From: Novosphingobium sp. ST904
GTDB taxonomy: Bacteria > Pseudomonadota > Alphaproteobacteria > Sphingomonadales > Sphingomonadaceae
Length of the DNA stretch: 64,000 nt
Assembly: GCF_001298105.1 (NCBI RefSeq)
Contig: NZ_LGJH01000148.1
Coordinates: 36,077-100,076 of the forward strand
Direction of reading: 5' to 3'
Shown here: positions 9,511-18,325 of the stretch, one piece after another
Numbering within the stretch: the stretch's first letter is position 1
How the letters are laid out: every line of letters begins with the position of its first letter
Notes under the pieces: model-generated
Database searches by the model: none
What the model saw: the letters and a program-made list of their open reading frames with translations, nothing else
Told to the model about the DNA's origin: nothing
Translations under genes and position numbers: made by a program

Positions 9511-12030
9511 TCAGGAAACCGGCAGCACCACCGGCGCGCCCGGCGCGTCGCGCAGACGCAGGTAGAACTTGCCGTCGCGCGCCGCGGGCACCTGAAGCGC
9601 AGAGCCCGTGAAGCCCTGCGCCACGTTCACCGCCGGATCGAGGGCAGGCGAAAGCCCCACCGCATCGATCAGGAACAGGTCGCTGCCCCTGATGGTGCAG
9701 TTCGCGTCCCGCTCCGCCCCGCCGCACGATACACCGTCGATATGCGGAAGCCGCGCCAGCGTGACCAGCGGCTGCCAGTCGCCGGCATCGCCGCCGCGCA
9801 CCAGCCGGAAGCGAAGCGGACCGAACGTGGAAGGCGGCAGCGTTTCGGGGTCGAACGAGGCAACCAGGACTTGCGGCCCTGCAACTTTCAATCCCTTGCC
9901 TGCCGAAAGCCGCACCGGCTCGCCGCCGCTCGCGGGCGCCACCTCGATCACGTCGGCAGGGGTCAGCGGCGCTGCATCGCTGCGAACCGAGAACACCATG
10001 CGGCCGTTGTCCGGCAGCAGGTCTTCTCCGGGAAGGCCCAGCACCCTGCCCCCCGCCGCTACCGGCCCGGGTTCGATGGTCTTGCTGAGCAGGTTCACGC
10101 GCGGCCGCGCCTCGGCCAGCGTAATCGGGACCGAAACGGTGCGCCCGCCACGCAGCCTGATGCGCGCGGCCGCATCCCCGGGTATCTCGGGCACGGTTTG
10201 GGAGGCGCCCTCCGGCAACTTCTGCCCGTCGGACCTCGCCAGCCTGAGGCGGTCTACCGTCCCGTCGCGGGTCAGGCCGTCAGGCTTGAGCGTGAGACCG
10301 GCAAGTTCGGCGCTGTCCACCTGGTCGAGCCGCTGGCCGGTCAGCACGCCCCAGTCATCCCCGGCATGGATCACCAGACCGTCGACCCGGCTCGCCTGGA
10401 CATCGGCCCGCAGCGCGATCGTCGAAGGCTGGGCAGTGCCGCGCACCTTCACTTCCACGCTCATATCGCCCGGCTTGCGGCCCGCCAGCGGCAGGGTGAG
10501 CGCCAGACCGTCCTTGCCCTGCACTTTCCACTCGACCGACTGCGCGCTGCCACCTTGCCGCAAAGTCACCGATTCCACGCAGGACGGCGCGGCGCCCGTC
10601 AGTACCAGCGGATTATCCCGTCCGACGACCAGCGTGGGCATCTCGGCGTTCTTGTCGCCGCCCGCCACCTGCCAGCCGCCGCCATCGGGCTTCTGGAGGA
10701 GGAAGTCCGGCCCTTCGAAGCGATCGAAGCCCCAGTAGCCGTAGACGTGGGCGCGCAAGGTTCCGGTAAAGGCGGCAGGCAGTTCCCCGCCCGCAAGGAC
10801 ATAGCCGCCTCGGTCCGCCCGTGCTTCGAGGGGGACGTCCACCGTCTGCCCCGAAGGCGCGGTGAGGGTAACTTTCATCTCCCGCGCATAAGCGGTCGAA
10901 TAGATCAGCGGCGCCCCTTCCACCGGCAGCAGCGTGCCCTGCGCGCCGCCGGCCTGAACCGCGCAGACCGGATCGTTGGCGCTCGTGCGCAGGCGGGGCG
11001 GGCTACCGGATTCGATGGCCGGCATGGCGATCACCATGACCGATTTGGGCTTTTCAAACGAAGGCGCGGTGTTCAGCAGCAGGCCTGTACGGTCGCCCTT
11101 GCGCACGCTCAGCGTCGGCAGGTAGCTGAACTGCGGATTGGAAAAGGCGCCGAATATCTTCGCGATATCCCGCGCCACCCCGATATAGGCGCTGTAATAG
11201 CCATAGCCCGCTTCGCGCGTGGCGCTCAACTGCAGGGCAAGGTCCGTCGGTGCGCCGGTCAGCGTTTCCGCCACCGAACTGGTGTGGACGTCCGCCAACA
11301 CCAGCGTTTCCCGGTTTTCGAGCAGGCATGACGCCTGAAGCTCGATCACTTTCGAGAGGCATTCCTCGTTCAGCTTCATCGACAGGCTGCGCGCCAGCGT
11401 CGGTGCCACGCTGCGCAGGAACTCGGGGTGATAATTGTCCTGCGCCCGGATCGCCGCCATGAAGGCATCGAGGCGGGAATGGTCGAGCGAGGCCTGGTTG
11501 AGGTCCTGCGTGGCGCGGACGAATTCGCCCGGCTTGCCGCGCACGGCATCCACCAGCGTCCCTTCCGCGCCGCCTGTATCGGGGACCAGGAACATGACCA
11601 TCTGGCGCGCATTCTTCGGCACCGTCAGCGCCAGCGCCTTGTTCTTTTCCTTGTCCCTCCAGGTCTCGGCGATCTTGATCCAGTCCTTGGGCGGCGGATT
11701 GGTCGCGCCGCGCAGGAAAGCGGACACCATCAGGAATTTCGCGCCCTGATCCTCCGGCAGGTCCGCATGGATCGACAGCATGTCCCCCTCGGCAAGGCTG
11801 GGCACTTGCGCAATGGGCAGCGTTTCCTTGCCGCGCGTCACCTGGATACGCAGGCCGGGGCCGTTCAGTTCGAACGGCGCGGGATCGGCGGCGACCGCCG
11901 TGGACGAGGCCAGCATCGCGGCCATCGGCAGGGCCAGAGCCCCCGCATTGAGAGCCCATGAAGTGAGACGCGAAGGGCGTGCGCGGTTCTTCCCGGCAAT
12001 GGGCAATGGCATTTTCCTGTTATCCGGCAT
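9511..12030 (-). CDS. Large exported protein of unknown function
   Basis: About 839 residues from ATG 12030. The N-terminus has basic residues, a hydrophobic stretch (ALNAGALALPMAAMLASSTAVAA) and a probable signal-peptidase site, so the mature protein begins near ADPAPFELNG and should lie in the periplasm or outside. The first ~350 residues are mixed alpha/beta, and TLADVHTSSVAETL and YGYYSAYIGVARDIAKIFGAF are recognisable blocks. The rest looks like repeated beta-sandwich segments with many short Gly/Pro turns. Cysteines are few. I do not recognise a family. It is divergent from the SOS-box DNA-repair genes, with a 193-bp shared control region, and a GC hairpin follows it. Confidence 0.8.
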   Translation of the reverse strand: MPDNRKMPLPIAGKNRARPSRLTSWALNAGALALPMAAMLASSTAVAADPAPFELNGPGLRIQVTRGKETLPIAQVPSLAEGDMLSIHADLPEDQGAKFLMVSAFLRGATNPPPKDWIKIAETWRDKEKNKALALTVPKNARQMVMFLVPDTGGAEGTLVDAVRGKPGEFVRATQDLNQASLDHSRLDAFMAAIRAQDNYHPEFLRSVAPTLARSLSMKLNEECLSKVIELQASCLLENRETLVLADVHTSSVAETLTGAPTDLALQLSATREAGYGYYSAYIGVARDIAKIFGAFSNPQFSYLPTLSVRKGDRTGLLLNTAPSFEKPKSVMVIAMPAIESGSPPRLRTSANDPVCAVQAGGAQGTLLPVEGAPLIYSTAYAREMKVTLTAPSGQTVDVPLEARADRGGYVLAGGELPAAFTGTLRAHVYGYWGFDRFEGPDFLLQKPDGGGWQVAGGDKNAEMPTLVVGRDNPLVLTGAAPSCVESVTLRQGGSAQSVEWKVQGKDGLALTLPLAGRKPGDMSVEVKVRGTAQPSTIALRADVQASRVDGLVIHAGDDWGVLTGQRLDQVDSAELAGLTLKPDGLTRDGTVDRLRLARSDGQKLPEGASQTVPEIPGDAAARIRLRGGRTVSVPITLAEARPRVNLLSKTIEPGPVAAGGRVLGLPGEDLLPDNGRMVFSVRSDAAPLTPADVIEVAPASGGEPVRLSAGKGLKVAGPQVLVASFDPETLPPSTFGPLRFRLVRGGDAGDWQPLVTLARLPHIDGVSCGGAERDANCTIRGSDLFLIDAVGLSPALDPAVNVAQGFTGSALQVPAARDGKFYLRLRDAPGAPVVLPVS

Positions 12031-12114
12031 CAAATTACGTCGCCCTTCCCCGCCTTTCCCACAACAGCGCCCTCCCGCCAAGCACGCGAAGGCCCATCGC
12101 CTCGTCGCAAAAAC

Positions 12115-12129
12115 GAACATAAAGGGAAC
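12115..12129. promoter_or_regulatory. LexA (SOS) box, GAAC-N7-GAAC
   Basis: GAAC at 12115-12118 and GAAC at 12126-12129 are separated by exactly seven bases (ATAAAGG). This is the direct-repeat LexA site of alphaproteobacteria (GTTC-N7-GTTC read on the other strand). It sits 94 bp before the radical SAM gene and 85 bp before the divergent exported-protein gene. SOS control of the DNA-repair pair is the natural reading. Confidence 0.75.
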
Positions 12130-12223
12130 ATTTCGTTTGAAAAGCCCTTCGGCATGGGACAGGCTCCGGCTGCAAGAGCTGCACTTACGCTTAGCTGAAC
12201 GCATGAGGAAAAGGTCTGGTTCA

Positions 12224-13474
12224 ATGCCCCCGCTCGATATCGCCGAAAAGCTGACGATCCTCGCGGATGCGGCGAAATACGATGCGTCGTGCTCCTCTTC
12301 GGGCGTCAGGAAGCGGGATTCGCGTGGCGGCAAGGGGATCGGCTCCACGCTGGAAGGCGGCGGCATCTGCCATGCCTATGCGCCGGACGGGCGCTGCATC
12401 AGCCTGCTCAAGATACTGCTGACCAACAGCTGCATCTTCGATTGCCACTACTGCATCAACCGCAAGTCCTCCAACGTGCGCCGCGCCCGCTTCACCGCGA
12501 AGGAAGTGGTGGACCTCACGCTCGACTTCTACCGCCGCAATTACATCGAGGGGCTGTTCCTGTCCTCGGGCATCATCCACACGCCCGACTATACGATGGA
12601 GCAGATCGTCGAAGTGGCCCGCTCCCTGCGGGAAGACCACGATTTTCGCGGCTACATCCACCTCAAGACCATTCCCGACGCCGATCCCGAACTCGTGGCG
12701 CGGGCCGGGCTCCATGCCGATCGGGTATCGATCAACGTGGAACTGCCGACCGCCGGCGGCCTCCAGCGCCTCGCGCCCGAAAAGTCGCAGGCGCGGATCG
12801 AAGGTGCGATGGGGACCATGCGCTCGGCGATCGAGGAGGGAGCCGACGCCAGTCGGCGGTTCCGCTCCGCCCCCACCTTTGCGCCCGCCGGACAATCGAC
12901 CCAGATGATCGTCGGTGCCGACGCCGCGACCGACCGCGACATCGTGTCCCGCGCCGCCGCGCTCTACGACCGCTTCGATCTCAGGCGCGTCTATTACTCC
13001 GCCTTCAGCCCGATCCCGGACGCCAGCGTCGTCCTGCCGCTCCAGCGCCCGCCGCTGATGCGCGAACACCGGCTCTACCAGTCGGACTGGCTCATGCGGT
13101 TCTACCAGTACACGCCGCAGGAAGTCGGCGCTGCGGTCGATCCGGCCACGGGGATGCTCCCGCTGGACATCGATCCCAAGCTGGCCTGGGCGCTGCGCTT
13201 TCGCGATCGTTTTCCGGTGGACGTCAACCGCGCCCCGCGCGAACTGCTGCTGCGCATCCCCGGCCTCGGGGTGAAGGCGGTGGATGCCATCGTCTCGGCG
13301 CGCCGCTGGCGGACCCTGCGGCTGGACGACGTGGCGCGCATGACCGTTTCGGTGAAGAAGCTGCGGCCGTTCATCGTCACGGCAGACTGGCGGCCCACCG
13401 GGCTGATCGACAGGGCCGACCTTCGCGCGCTCGTCGCTCCGCCCGCCACGCAGCTGGAACTGTTCGCGGCCTGA
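12224..13474 (+). CDS. Radical SAM protein of the DNA modification/repair type (UdgX partner)
   Basis: 416 residues from ATG 12224, with AAAAGG upstream; an in-frame ATG at 12203 is possible. The radical SAM cluster CxxxCxxC is CIFDCHYC at residues 70-77, which binds a 4Fe-4S cluster and cleaves S-adenosylmethionine. Flanking segments (DAAKYDASCSSSG, GICHAYAPDGRCISLLKILLTN, GLFLSSGI) fit the family annotated as putative DNA modification/repair radical SAM protein. The C-terminus has a helix-hairpin-helix-like stretch (VNRAPRELLLRIPGLGVKAVDAI), consistent with DNA contact. The UdgX gene starts 2 bp after its stop, a pairing widely conserved in bacteria. A LexA box upstream suggests induction by DNA damage. 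Confidence 0.92.
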   Translation: MPPLDIAEKLTILADAAKYDASCSSSGVRKRDSRGGKGIGSTLEGGGICHAYAPDGRCISLLKILLTNSCIFDCHYCINRKSSNVRRARFTAKEVVDLTLDFYRRNYIEGLFLSSGIIHTPDYTMEQIVEVARSLREDHDFRGYIHLKTIPDADPELVARAGLHADRVSINVELPTAGGLQRLAPEKSQARIEGAMGTMRSAIEEGADASRRFRSAPTFAPAGQSTQMIVGADAATDRDIVSRAAALYDRFDLRRVYYSAFSPIPDASVVLPLQRPPLMREHRLYQSDWLMRFYQYTPQEVGAAVDPATGMLPLDIDPKLAWALRFRDRFPVDVNRAPRELLLRIPGLGVKAVDAIVSARRWRTLRLDDVARMTVSVKKLRPFIVTADWRPTGLIDRADLRALVAPPATQLELFAA

Positions 13475-13476
13475 CC

Positions 13477-14906
13477 ATGCGGATGGTACGCCTTGATGCC
13501 GAAGATGACTTCGATGGCTGGCGCGCCGCCGCCCGCATGCTCGCGGCAGAGCGCATAGCCGCGAACGAGGTACTCTGGCAGATCGGCGACCGGCCGGTGG
13601 ACCTGTTCGGGGGAGAGCCGATTGCCGTGGACGCCGCGCAGGCGCCGCCGATGCGGGTTTCCAGGGCGTTCCTCGATCTTGCGCGTGATGCGGCGCTTCA
13701 CAGCGAGCCCGAGCGTTTCGCACTGCTCTATGCCTTGCTGTTGCGCCTGCTGGACCAGCCGCACCTGCTGCAGGACCGGGCCGACCGGCCCCTGCGCCGC
13801 CTGGAAGGTCTCGCGCAGAACGTGCGGCGCGACATCCACAAGATGCATGCCTTCCTCCGCTTCCGCGAACTGCCGGATGGAGACGGCACGCGGTTCGTCG
13901 CCTGGTACGAGCCCGAGCACCACATATTGCGTCGCAATGCCGCCTTTTTCGTGGAGCGCTTCACCAACATGCGCTGGTCGATCCTGACCCCGCGGGGTGC
14001 GCTCCACTGGGATGGCGCCCTGCTGACCGAGGGGCCTCCTGCACAGCGCGGCGACGCACCTGGCGACGATCCGGTGGAAGGGGTCTGGAAGGCCTATTAC
14101 AGCGCCATCTTCAATCCGGCGCGGGTCATGCCGCGCGCCATGCTCAAGGAAATGCCGCGCAAGTACTGGCGAAACATGCCCGAGACCGCGCTGGTCCCGC
14201 AACTGATCGCCGGTGCCCGCAAGCGCGAACTGGCGATGATCGAGCAGGATCGGGCCGGGCCGCCGCGCCAGCTCGATACTCCGACCATACGATCAAGGGG
14301 GGCAGGCGGAGATGATGCGCTCGAGCTGCTGCGGCAGGAGGCGACCGCCTGTCGCCGCTGCCCGCTCTGGCAACCGGCGACCCAGACCGTATTCGGCGAA
14401 GGACCGCACGATGCCGAGATCATGATCGTGGGCGAACAGCCCGGCGACCGGGAAGATATCGTGGGCCGCCCGTTCATGGGCCCGGCCGGCGAAGTCTTCG
14501 ACCGGGCCATGGCGGCGGCGGGGATCGACCGTGCCCGCGCCTACGTCACCAATGCGGTAAAGCACTTCAAGTTCGAGCCGCGCGCACAGCCGCCTTCACG
14601 CCCGCCCCCCATGCGGGCGAAGTCGACGCCTGCCGCTGGTGGATCGATCAGGAACGCGCCATCGTGCGCCCCAGACTGGTGATCGCGATGGGGGCCACGG
14701 CGGCCCGGTCGCTCACCGGCAAGGCGATGACGATCGGGCAGGAGCGCGGCCGGGCTGTGCTGCTGGCGGACGGTACGCCTTGCTGGATCACCGTCCACCC
14801 CAGCTATCTGCTGCGCCTTCCTCCCGAGGCCGACGCCGATGCCGAATTCTCCCGCTACGTCGCCGATTTGCGCAAAGCCGCCAGCAGCCTCGTCCAGGCA
14901 GCCTGA
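13477..14906 (+). pseudogene. UdgX-family uracil-DNA glycosylase fused to a linker domain, frameshifted
   Basis: Reading starts at ATG 13477, two bases after the radical SAM stop. The first ~250 residues are the radical-SAM-linked domain (RRDIHKMHAFLRFRELPDG, ERFTNMRWSILTP). The uracil-DNA glycosylase domain follows: CRRCPLW for the iron-sulfur cluster, VGEQPGDREDIVGRPFMGPAG, and VTNAVKHFKFEPR. The frame then breaks between 14581 and 14611. It resumes in the frame that reads HAGEVDACRWWIDQE and ends with TVHPSYLLRLP at 14906. The lost stretch is the KRRIH-type loop that carries the catalytic histidine in UdgX; a remnant SRLH is visible in the third frame at 14588-14599. One base fewer than expected explains the shift, so an assembly error in this GC-rich stretch is possible. 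Confidence 0.85.
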
Positions 14907-15308
14907 CGCCGCGCGGCATCGAAACGTGGTCCGCTGCCACCCTGGGGGAAACGGCCCGGCCGCCAGGCCAGACCCGCGCGCGCACGGACCAGGAGGTATC
15001 ATAAGCCTTGTGCCTTCGCATATAAGGGCACTCTTCAGAGACAGCGTTCGGATGCAGACGGCCGCAGCGCCCCACACCAACTCCTCCAGACTCATCGAGC
15101 CCGCGCTGAATTTCTAAGCATTATCGCGCAATTCCGGCGAACGCCGCCATAAATCTCGCTAGAATCATGGGACCCACTAGCCCTAGGCAGAGAACGGCAG
15201 GGCGATTAAACAGTGCCCTTTTTCCGTTAGACTCATTCGCGGCAATCACGCACAACGCCTTGCACAAGATGTCGCAGCAAGCGGCGCTTATGAAATGGGA
15301 GAGCTGGA
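14907..15308. other. Intergenic region without a recognised gene
   Basis: About 400 bp between the UdgX stop and the MFS start. It drops to a lower GC content after 15110, which suits a promoter region for the transporter. I see no RNA gene, repeat or convincing reading frame in it. Confidence 0.5.
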
Positions 15309-16568
15309 TTGGAACAGCTTGAAACGGCAGGCGCGGAGTGGCGCCGCCATTGGCCGATGGTCCTTGCGGCCTGCATCGGCTTTTCGTTCATGTCGTTCAT
15401 GACGGCCGCTGCCGGCGTGTTCATGGACCCGCTCGCGGCGGAATTTCACTGGGGGCGAACCGAACTCTCCGCCGGCATGGCGATCGCCTCGCTGCTGTCC
15501 ATCCTCTGCTCTCCCTTCATCGGCATTCTGATAGACCGGCACGGCTCGCGCCGCCTTGCGCTGCCCGGCCTTGTGTTGACGAGCCTGGCAATCGCGGCGT
15601 TTTCGCAGGTCAACGGCTCCATCCCCCAATGGCTTGCACTGTGGGTGATATGGGGCGTTGTCGCGCTTCTGGTGCAATCCACCCTCTGGTCCGCCGCAAT
15701 CGCCAGCGTGTTCAGGGTGGGGCGCGGGCTGGCGCTTGGCGTAACGATGTCGGGCACGGCGCTGGCGCAAGTCGTCGCCCCGCCGCTTTCCAACGCGCTG
15801 ATCGAGGCATTCGGCTGGCGCACCGCCTATATCGCCCTCGGCCTGGGCTGGGGCGGACTGGCGCTGGTTCTCTCCGCCCTGTTCCTTTTCGACGTGCGCG
15901 ATCAGGCGCGGCGCAGGCAGTCGCAGGCCAAAGGGCCGCCCGAGGCCGCTCCGGACCTGCCCGGCCTCGGCATCGGGGAGGCATGGCGCGACATATCGCT
16001 CTGGAAAGTCGCCGTAGCGACGTTCCTCGTCCTGACCGTGACCATTGCCGTCGTCGTCCACCAGTTCCCCATTCTGGTCGAGGCGGGCATGAGCCGCTCG
16101 CAGGCAGCCTGGCTCGTCAGCCTTTCCGGGGTTGCGGGCGTGATGGGCAAGCTGGTCTCCGGCACGCTCATCGACCGGTTCCATGCGCGCACCGTGGGCG
16201 GCATCACCCTGGCATCGACCGCCGTGGGATGGCCTTTGCTCATGCAGGGCATCGCAACGCCTGTCACCATCGTCATCGGCATCATGATCAGCGGCTATGC
16301 GGCAGGCACCAAGATCCAGCTCTGCAGTTACCTGACCGCCCGGTACGCCGGGATGCGGCACTATGGAACGATCTTCGGCTTCATGACCAGCGTGATCGCG
16401 CTCGCCTCCGCCATCGGGCCGCTCGCTGCGGGCCTCTCCTACGATCGTTACGGCAGCTACACCCCGTTGCTGCTCGCCGGTGTCGCGATCTCGCTCATCT
16501 CCGGGGGGCTGGTCTTCAGCCTGCGGCCCTATCCCGAATGGCGCGCGGCGACGGCAGCGCCCGCCTGA
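15309..16568 (+). CDS. MFS transporter (OxlT/monocarboxylate-type)
   Basis: 419 residues with 12 predicted membrane helices. It has the MFS motif A-like loop GILIDRHGSRRLALPG after helix 2 and a matching GTLIDRFHARTVGG in the second half. The start is TTG 15309 with GGGAGAG about ten bases upstream; no in-frame ATG precedes the first helix (WPMVLAACIGFSFM is already in it). The group commonly imports organic acids or aromatic acids in the inner membrane. It is convergent with the GntR gene (24-bp gap), and the catabolic operon follows beyond that. The substrate is unknown. Confidence 0.88.
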   Translation: MEQLETAGAEWRRHWPMVLAACIGFSFMSFMTAAAGVFMDPLAAEFHWGRTELSAGMAIASLLSILCSPFIGILIDRHGSRRLALPGLVLTSLAIAAFSQVNGSIPQWLALWVIWGVVALLVQSTLWSAAIASVFRVGRGLALGVTMSGTALAQVVAPPLSNALIEAFGWRTAYIALGLGWGGLALVLSALFLFDVRDQARRRQSQAKGPPEAAPDLPGLGIGEAWRDISLWKVAVATFLVLTVTIAVVVHQFPILVEAGMSRSQAAWLVSLSGVAGVMGKLVSGTLIDRFHARTVGGITLASTAVGWPLLMQGIATPVTIVIGIMISGYAAGTKIQLCSYLTARYAGMRHYGTIFGFMTSVIALASAIGPLAAGLSYDRYGSYTPLLLAGVAISLISGGLVFSLRPYPEWRAATAAPA

Positions 16569-16591
16569 AGCCTGACCTTACGGCGGCCCGA

Positions 16592-17332
16592 TCAGTCGCC
16601 AGCCGCTTCTTCCGCCTTCATCTGAAAGCGCGCGCGAATGCGGCGGGCCCAGACCTTGCGGCTGTACTGGCTGGCGATGCCCGCGAGTTCCGCGTCACCC
16701 TGCATCAGGGCCCCGAACTCCATCAGCCGGGCATTTCGCCAGCTTTGCACGAAACGGCGATGCTCGGGCGAAACATCGTCGACTGCCGGGCCTTGATAAG
16801 TCCTGCGCGAGAAAGCCACGTTGATGTCGAAGACGAGCTTTATATAAGCGCTGTCGGCAAGCTCGAAGACGACATCCTGGGTTTCGCGTTCCAGTTCGCG
16901 CACGTCGTCGAAACTTGCATCGTCGCGAAGCGCGTGCGCCCGTTCGACCAGCGACGCGATACCGGCGGCGATCCTGTCGTGAGGAGCGCGGGCCGCCTTG
17001 CGCATGGCTTCCACCCATAACGCAGTGGCGATTGCCGTGACATCCTCCGGCGGCACATCCATCATCGACAGGTACATCGAAACGATGGATTCGATCGTCG
17101 TCGCGTCGGGCCGGGACGCGAAATAGCCGCCGTTGTTGCCCCGGCGCACGGCCAGAAACCCTTCGCGCTCCACCAGCCGTGCGGCCTGCCGCACGGTGGC
17201 GCGGGCGAAGCCCAGCTCGGAAATCAGCGCCTCTTCGCGCCCGATATAGGCTCCCGGCTCACGGGCGAGGACGATCTCCCTGAGCTTGTCGGCGGCAGCG
17301 TCGAGTGCCGTTCTGCTTTTGCGCATGTTCAT
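16592..17332 (-). CDS. GntR-family regulator, FadR/VanR subfamily
   Basis: 246 residues. The N-terminal winged helix-turn-helix (YIGREEALISELGFARATVRQAARLVEREG and FLAVRRGNNGGYFASRP) is followed by an all-helical FCD-type ligand domain of about 150 residues. These proteins usually repress an adjacent catabolic operon until a small acid binds. It is divergent from the SDR/sulfotransferase operon starting at 17508, and a short inverted repeat lies between them, so autoregulation and control of that operon are likely. Confidence 0.9.
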   Translation of the reverse strand: MNMRKSRTALDAAADKLREIVLAREPGAYIGREEALISELGFARATVRQAARLVEREGFLAVRRGNNGGYFASRPDATTIESIVSMYLSMMDVPPEDVTAIATALWVEAMRKAARAPHDRIAAGIASLVERAHALRDDASFDDVRELERETQDVVFELADSAYIKLVFDINVAFSRRTYQGPAVDDVSPEHRRFVQSWRNARLMEFGALMQGDAELAGIASQYSRKVWARRIRARFQMKAEEAAGD

Positions 17333-17408
17333 TCCACCATCTCACAACACGAAAGCCATGAGCGCGTCCAGCCTGTCGTGGCGGCGATGGCAAGGAAGCA
17401 TAGGCGGC

Positions 17409-17451
17409 TTGACGGCCTTTGAGTATCCTATTTAAGACTTATCGCAATAAG
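17409..17451 (+). promoter_or_regulatory. Possible promoter with overlapping inverted repeat
   Basis: TTGACG at 17409-17414 could be a -35 box with a weak -10 about 17 bases on. CTTAT-CGCA-ATAAG at 17438-17451 is a perfect 5-bp inverted repeat where transcription would begin, a fitting place for the divergent GntR repressor to bind. Both calls rest on pattern only. Confidence 0.35.
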
Positions 17452-17507
17452 AGTCGGGGTGCAAAAAGGCATCTGGCAATCATTCAGGACTCATTTTGGA
17501 GAGAGGC

Positions 17508-18325
17508 ATGTCACGTCTTCCTTGGGACATGAGCGGCCGCGTCGTCGTCATATCGGGCGCACGCCGGCATCGGTCTGGGCTTCGCACGCGGCATCGCGCG
17601 AGCGGGCGGCGATCTGGTCATCTGGGGCCGCCGCCAGGACAGGAATGAAGAGGCGGCACGCGAACTCGCCGAGTTCGGGGGGCGCATCTTCACCCAGGAA
17701 GTCGACGTTGCCGACGAAGCCCGCGTGGTGGAGGCCTTTGCCGAAGCCACTGCGCAAATGGGCCGGGTGGACGGCGCCATCGCCAATGCGGGCCTGATGA
17801 AGAACCAGGGCTGCTTCACCAACATGACAGGCGAGGCCTGGCATGACCTGCTTTCGGTCAACCAGCACGGCGCGTTCTATCTCGCCCGCGAAGCCGCCCG
17901 CCACATGCGCACCCGCGCCGAAGCCGGCGACCCGGGCGGTTCGATCCTGTTCTGCGCCAGCCTTTCCGCCGTGACCGGCTCGATCGGAATGCAGCACTAC
18001 AACGCCTCGAAGGGTGCCATGGCCGCGCTCGCACGCGGAATCGCGGTCGATATGGGCAAGTACGGCATTCGCGCCAACACCGTCTGCCCCGGCTATACCG
18101 AAAGCGAGACAGTGAAGGATCAGGGGCCGGACTCACCGCTGGGCAGCCAGGTGCGCGAACGCTGCCCGATCCCGCGCTTCGGCAACCCGTCCGATTTCGA
18201 AGGCATCGGCGTCTACTTCATGAGCGACGCATCGCGCTATCACACCGGCGACCTTGTCCGCGTCGACGGGGCGGTGGATGGCCAATGCCGGCAAGCTCAA
18301 CACTTCGGCGGAGCGCAGGGCATGA
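17508..18325 (+). pseudogene. Short-chain dehydrogenase/reductase, two frameshifts
   Basis: Starts at ATG 17508 after GGAGAG. MSRLPWDMSGRVVVISGA reads into the cofactor site, then the frame shifts near 17562, exactly in the glycine-rich NAD(P) motif, and continues as GIGLGFARGIARAGGDLVIW. The catalytic YNASK and the NAG motif (IANAGL) are intact. A second shift near 18270 in a G-run gives the expected C-terminus (WMANAGKLNTSAERRA) ending at TGA 18325, which overlaps the ATG of the next gene. Both shifts equal one extra or two missing bases. If they are sequencing errors, the protein is about 270 residues and oxidises or reduces a hydroxyl group in the operon's pathway. Confidence 0.8.

Noticed and set aside
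9430..11331. Long plus-strand open frame opposite the exported-protein gene
   Set aside because: Arg-rich low-complexity shadow of the minus-strand gene with signal peptide.
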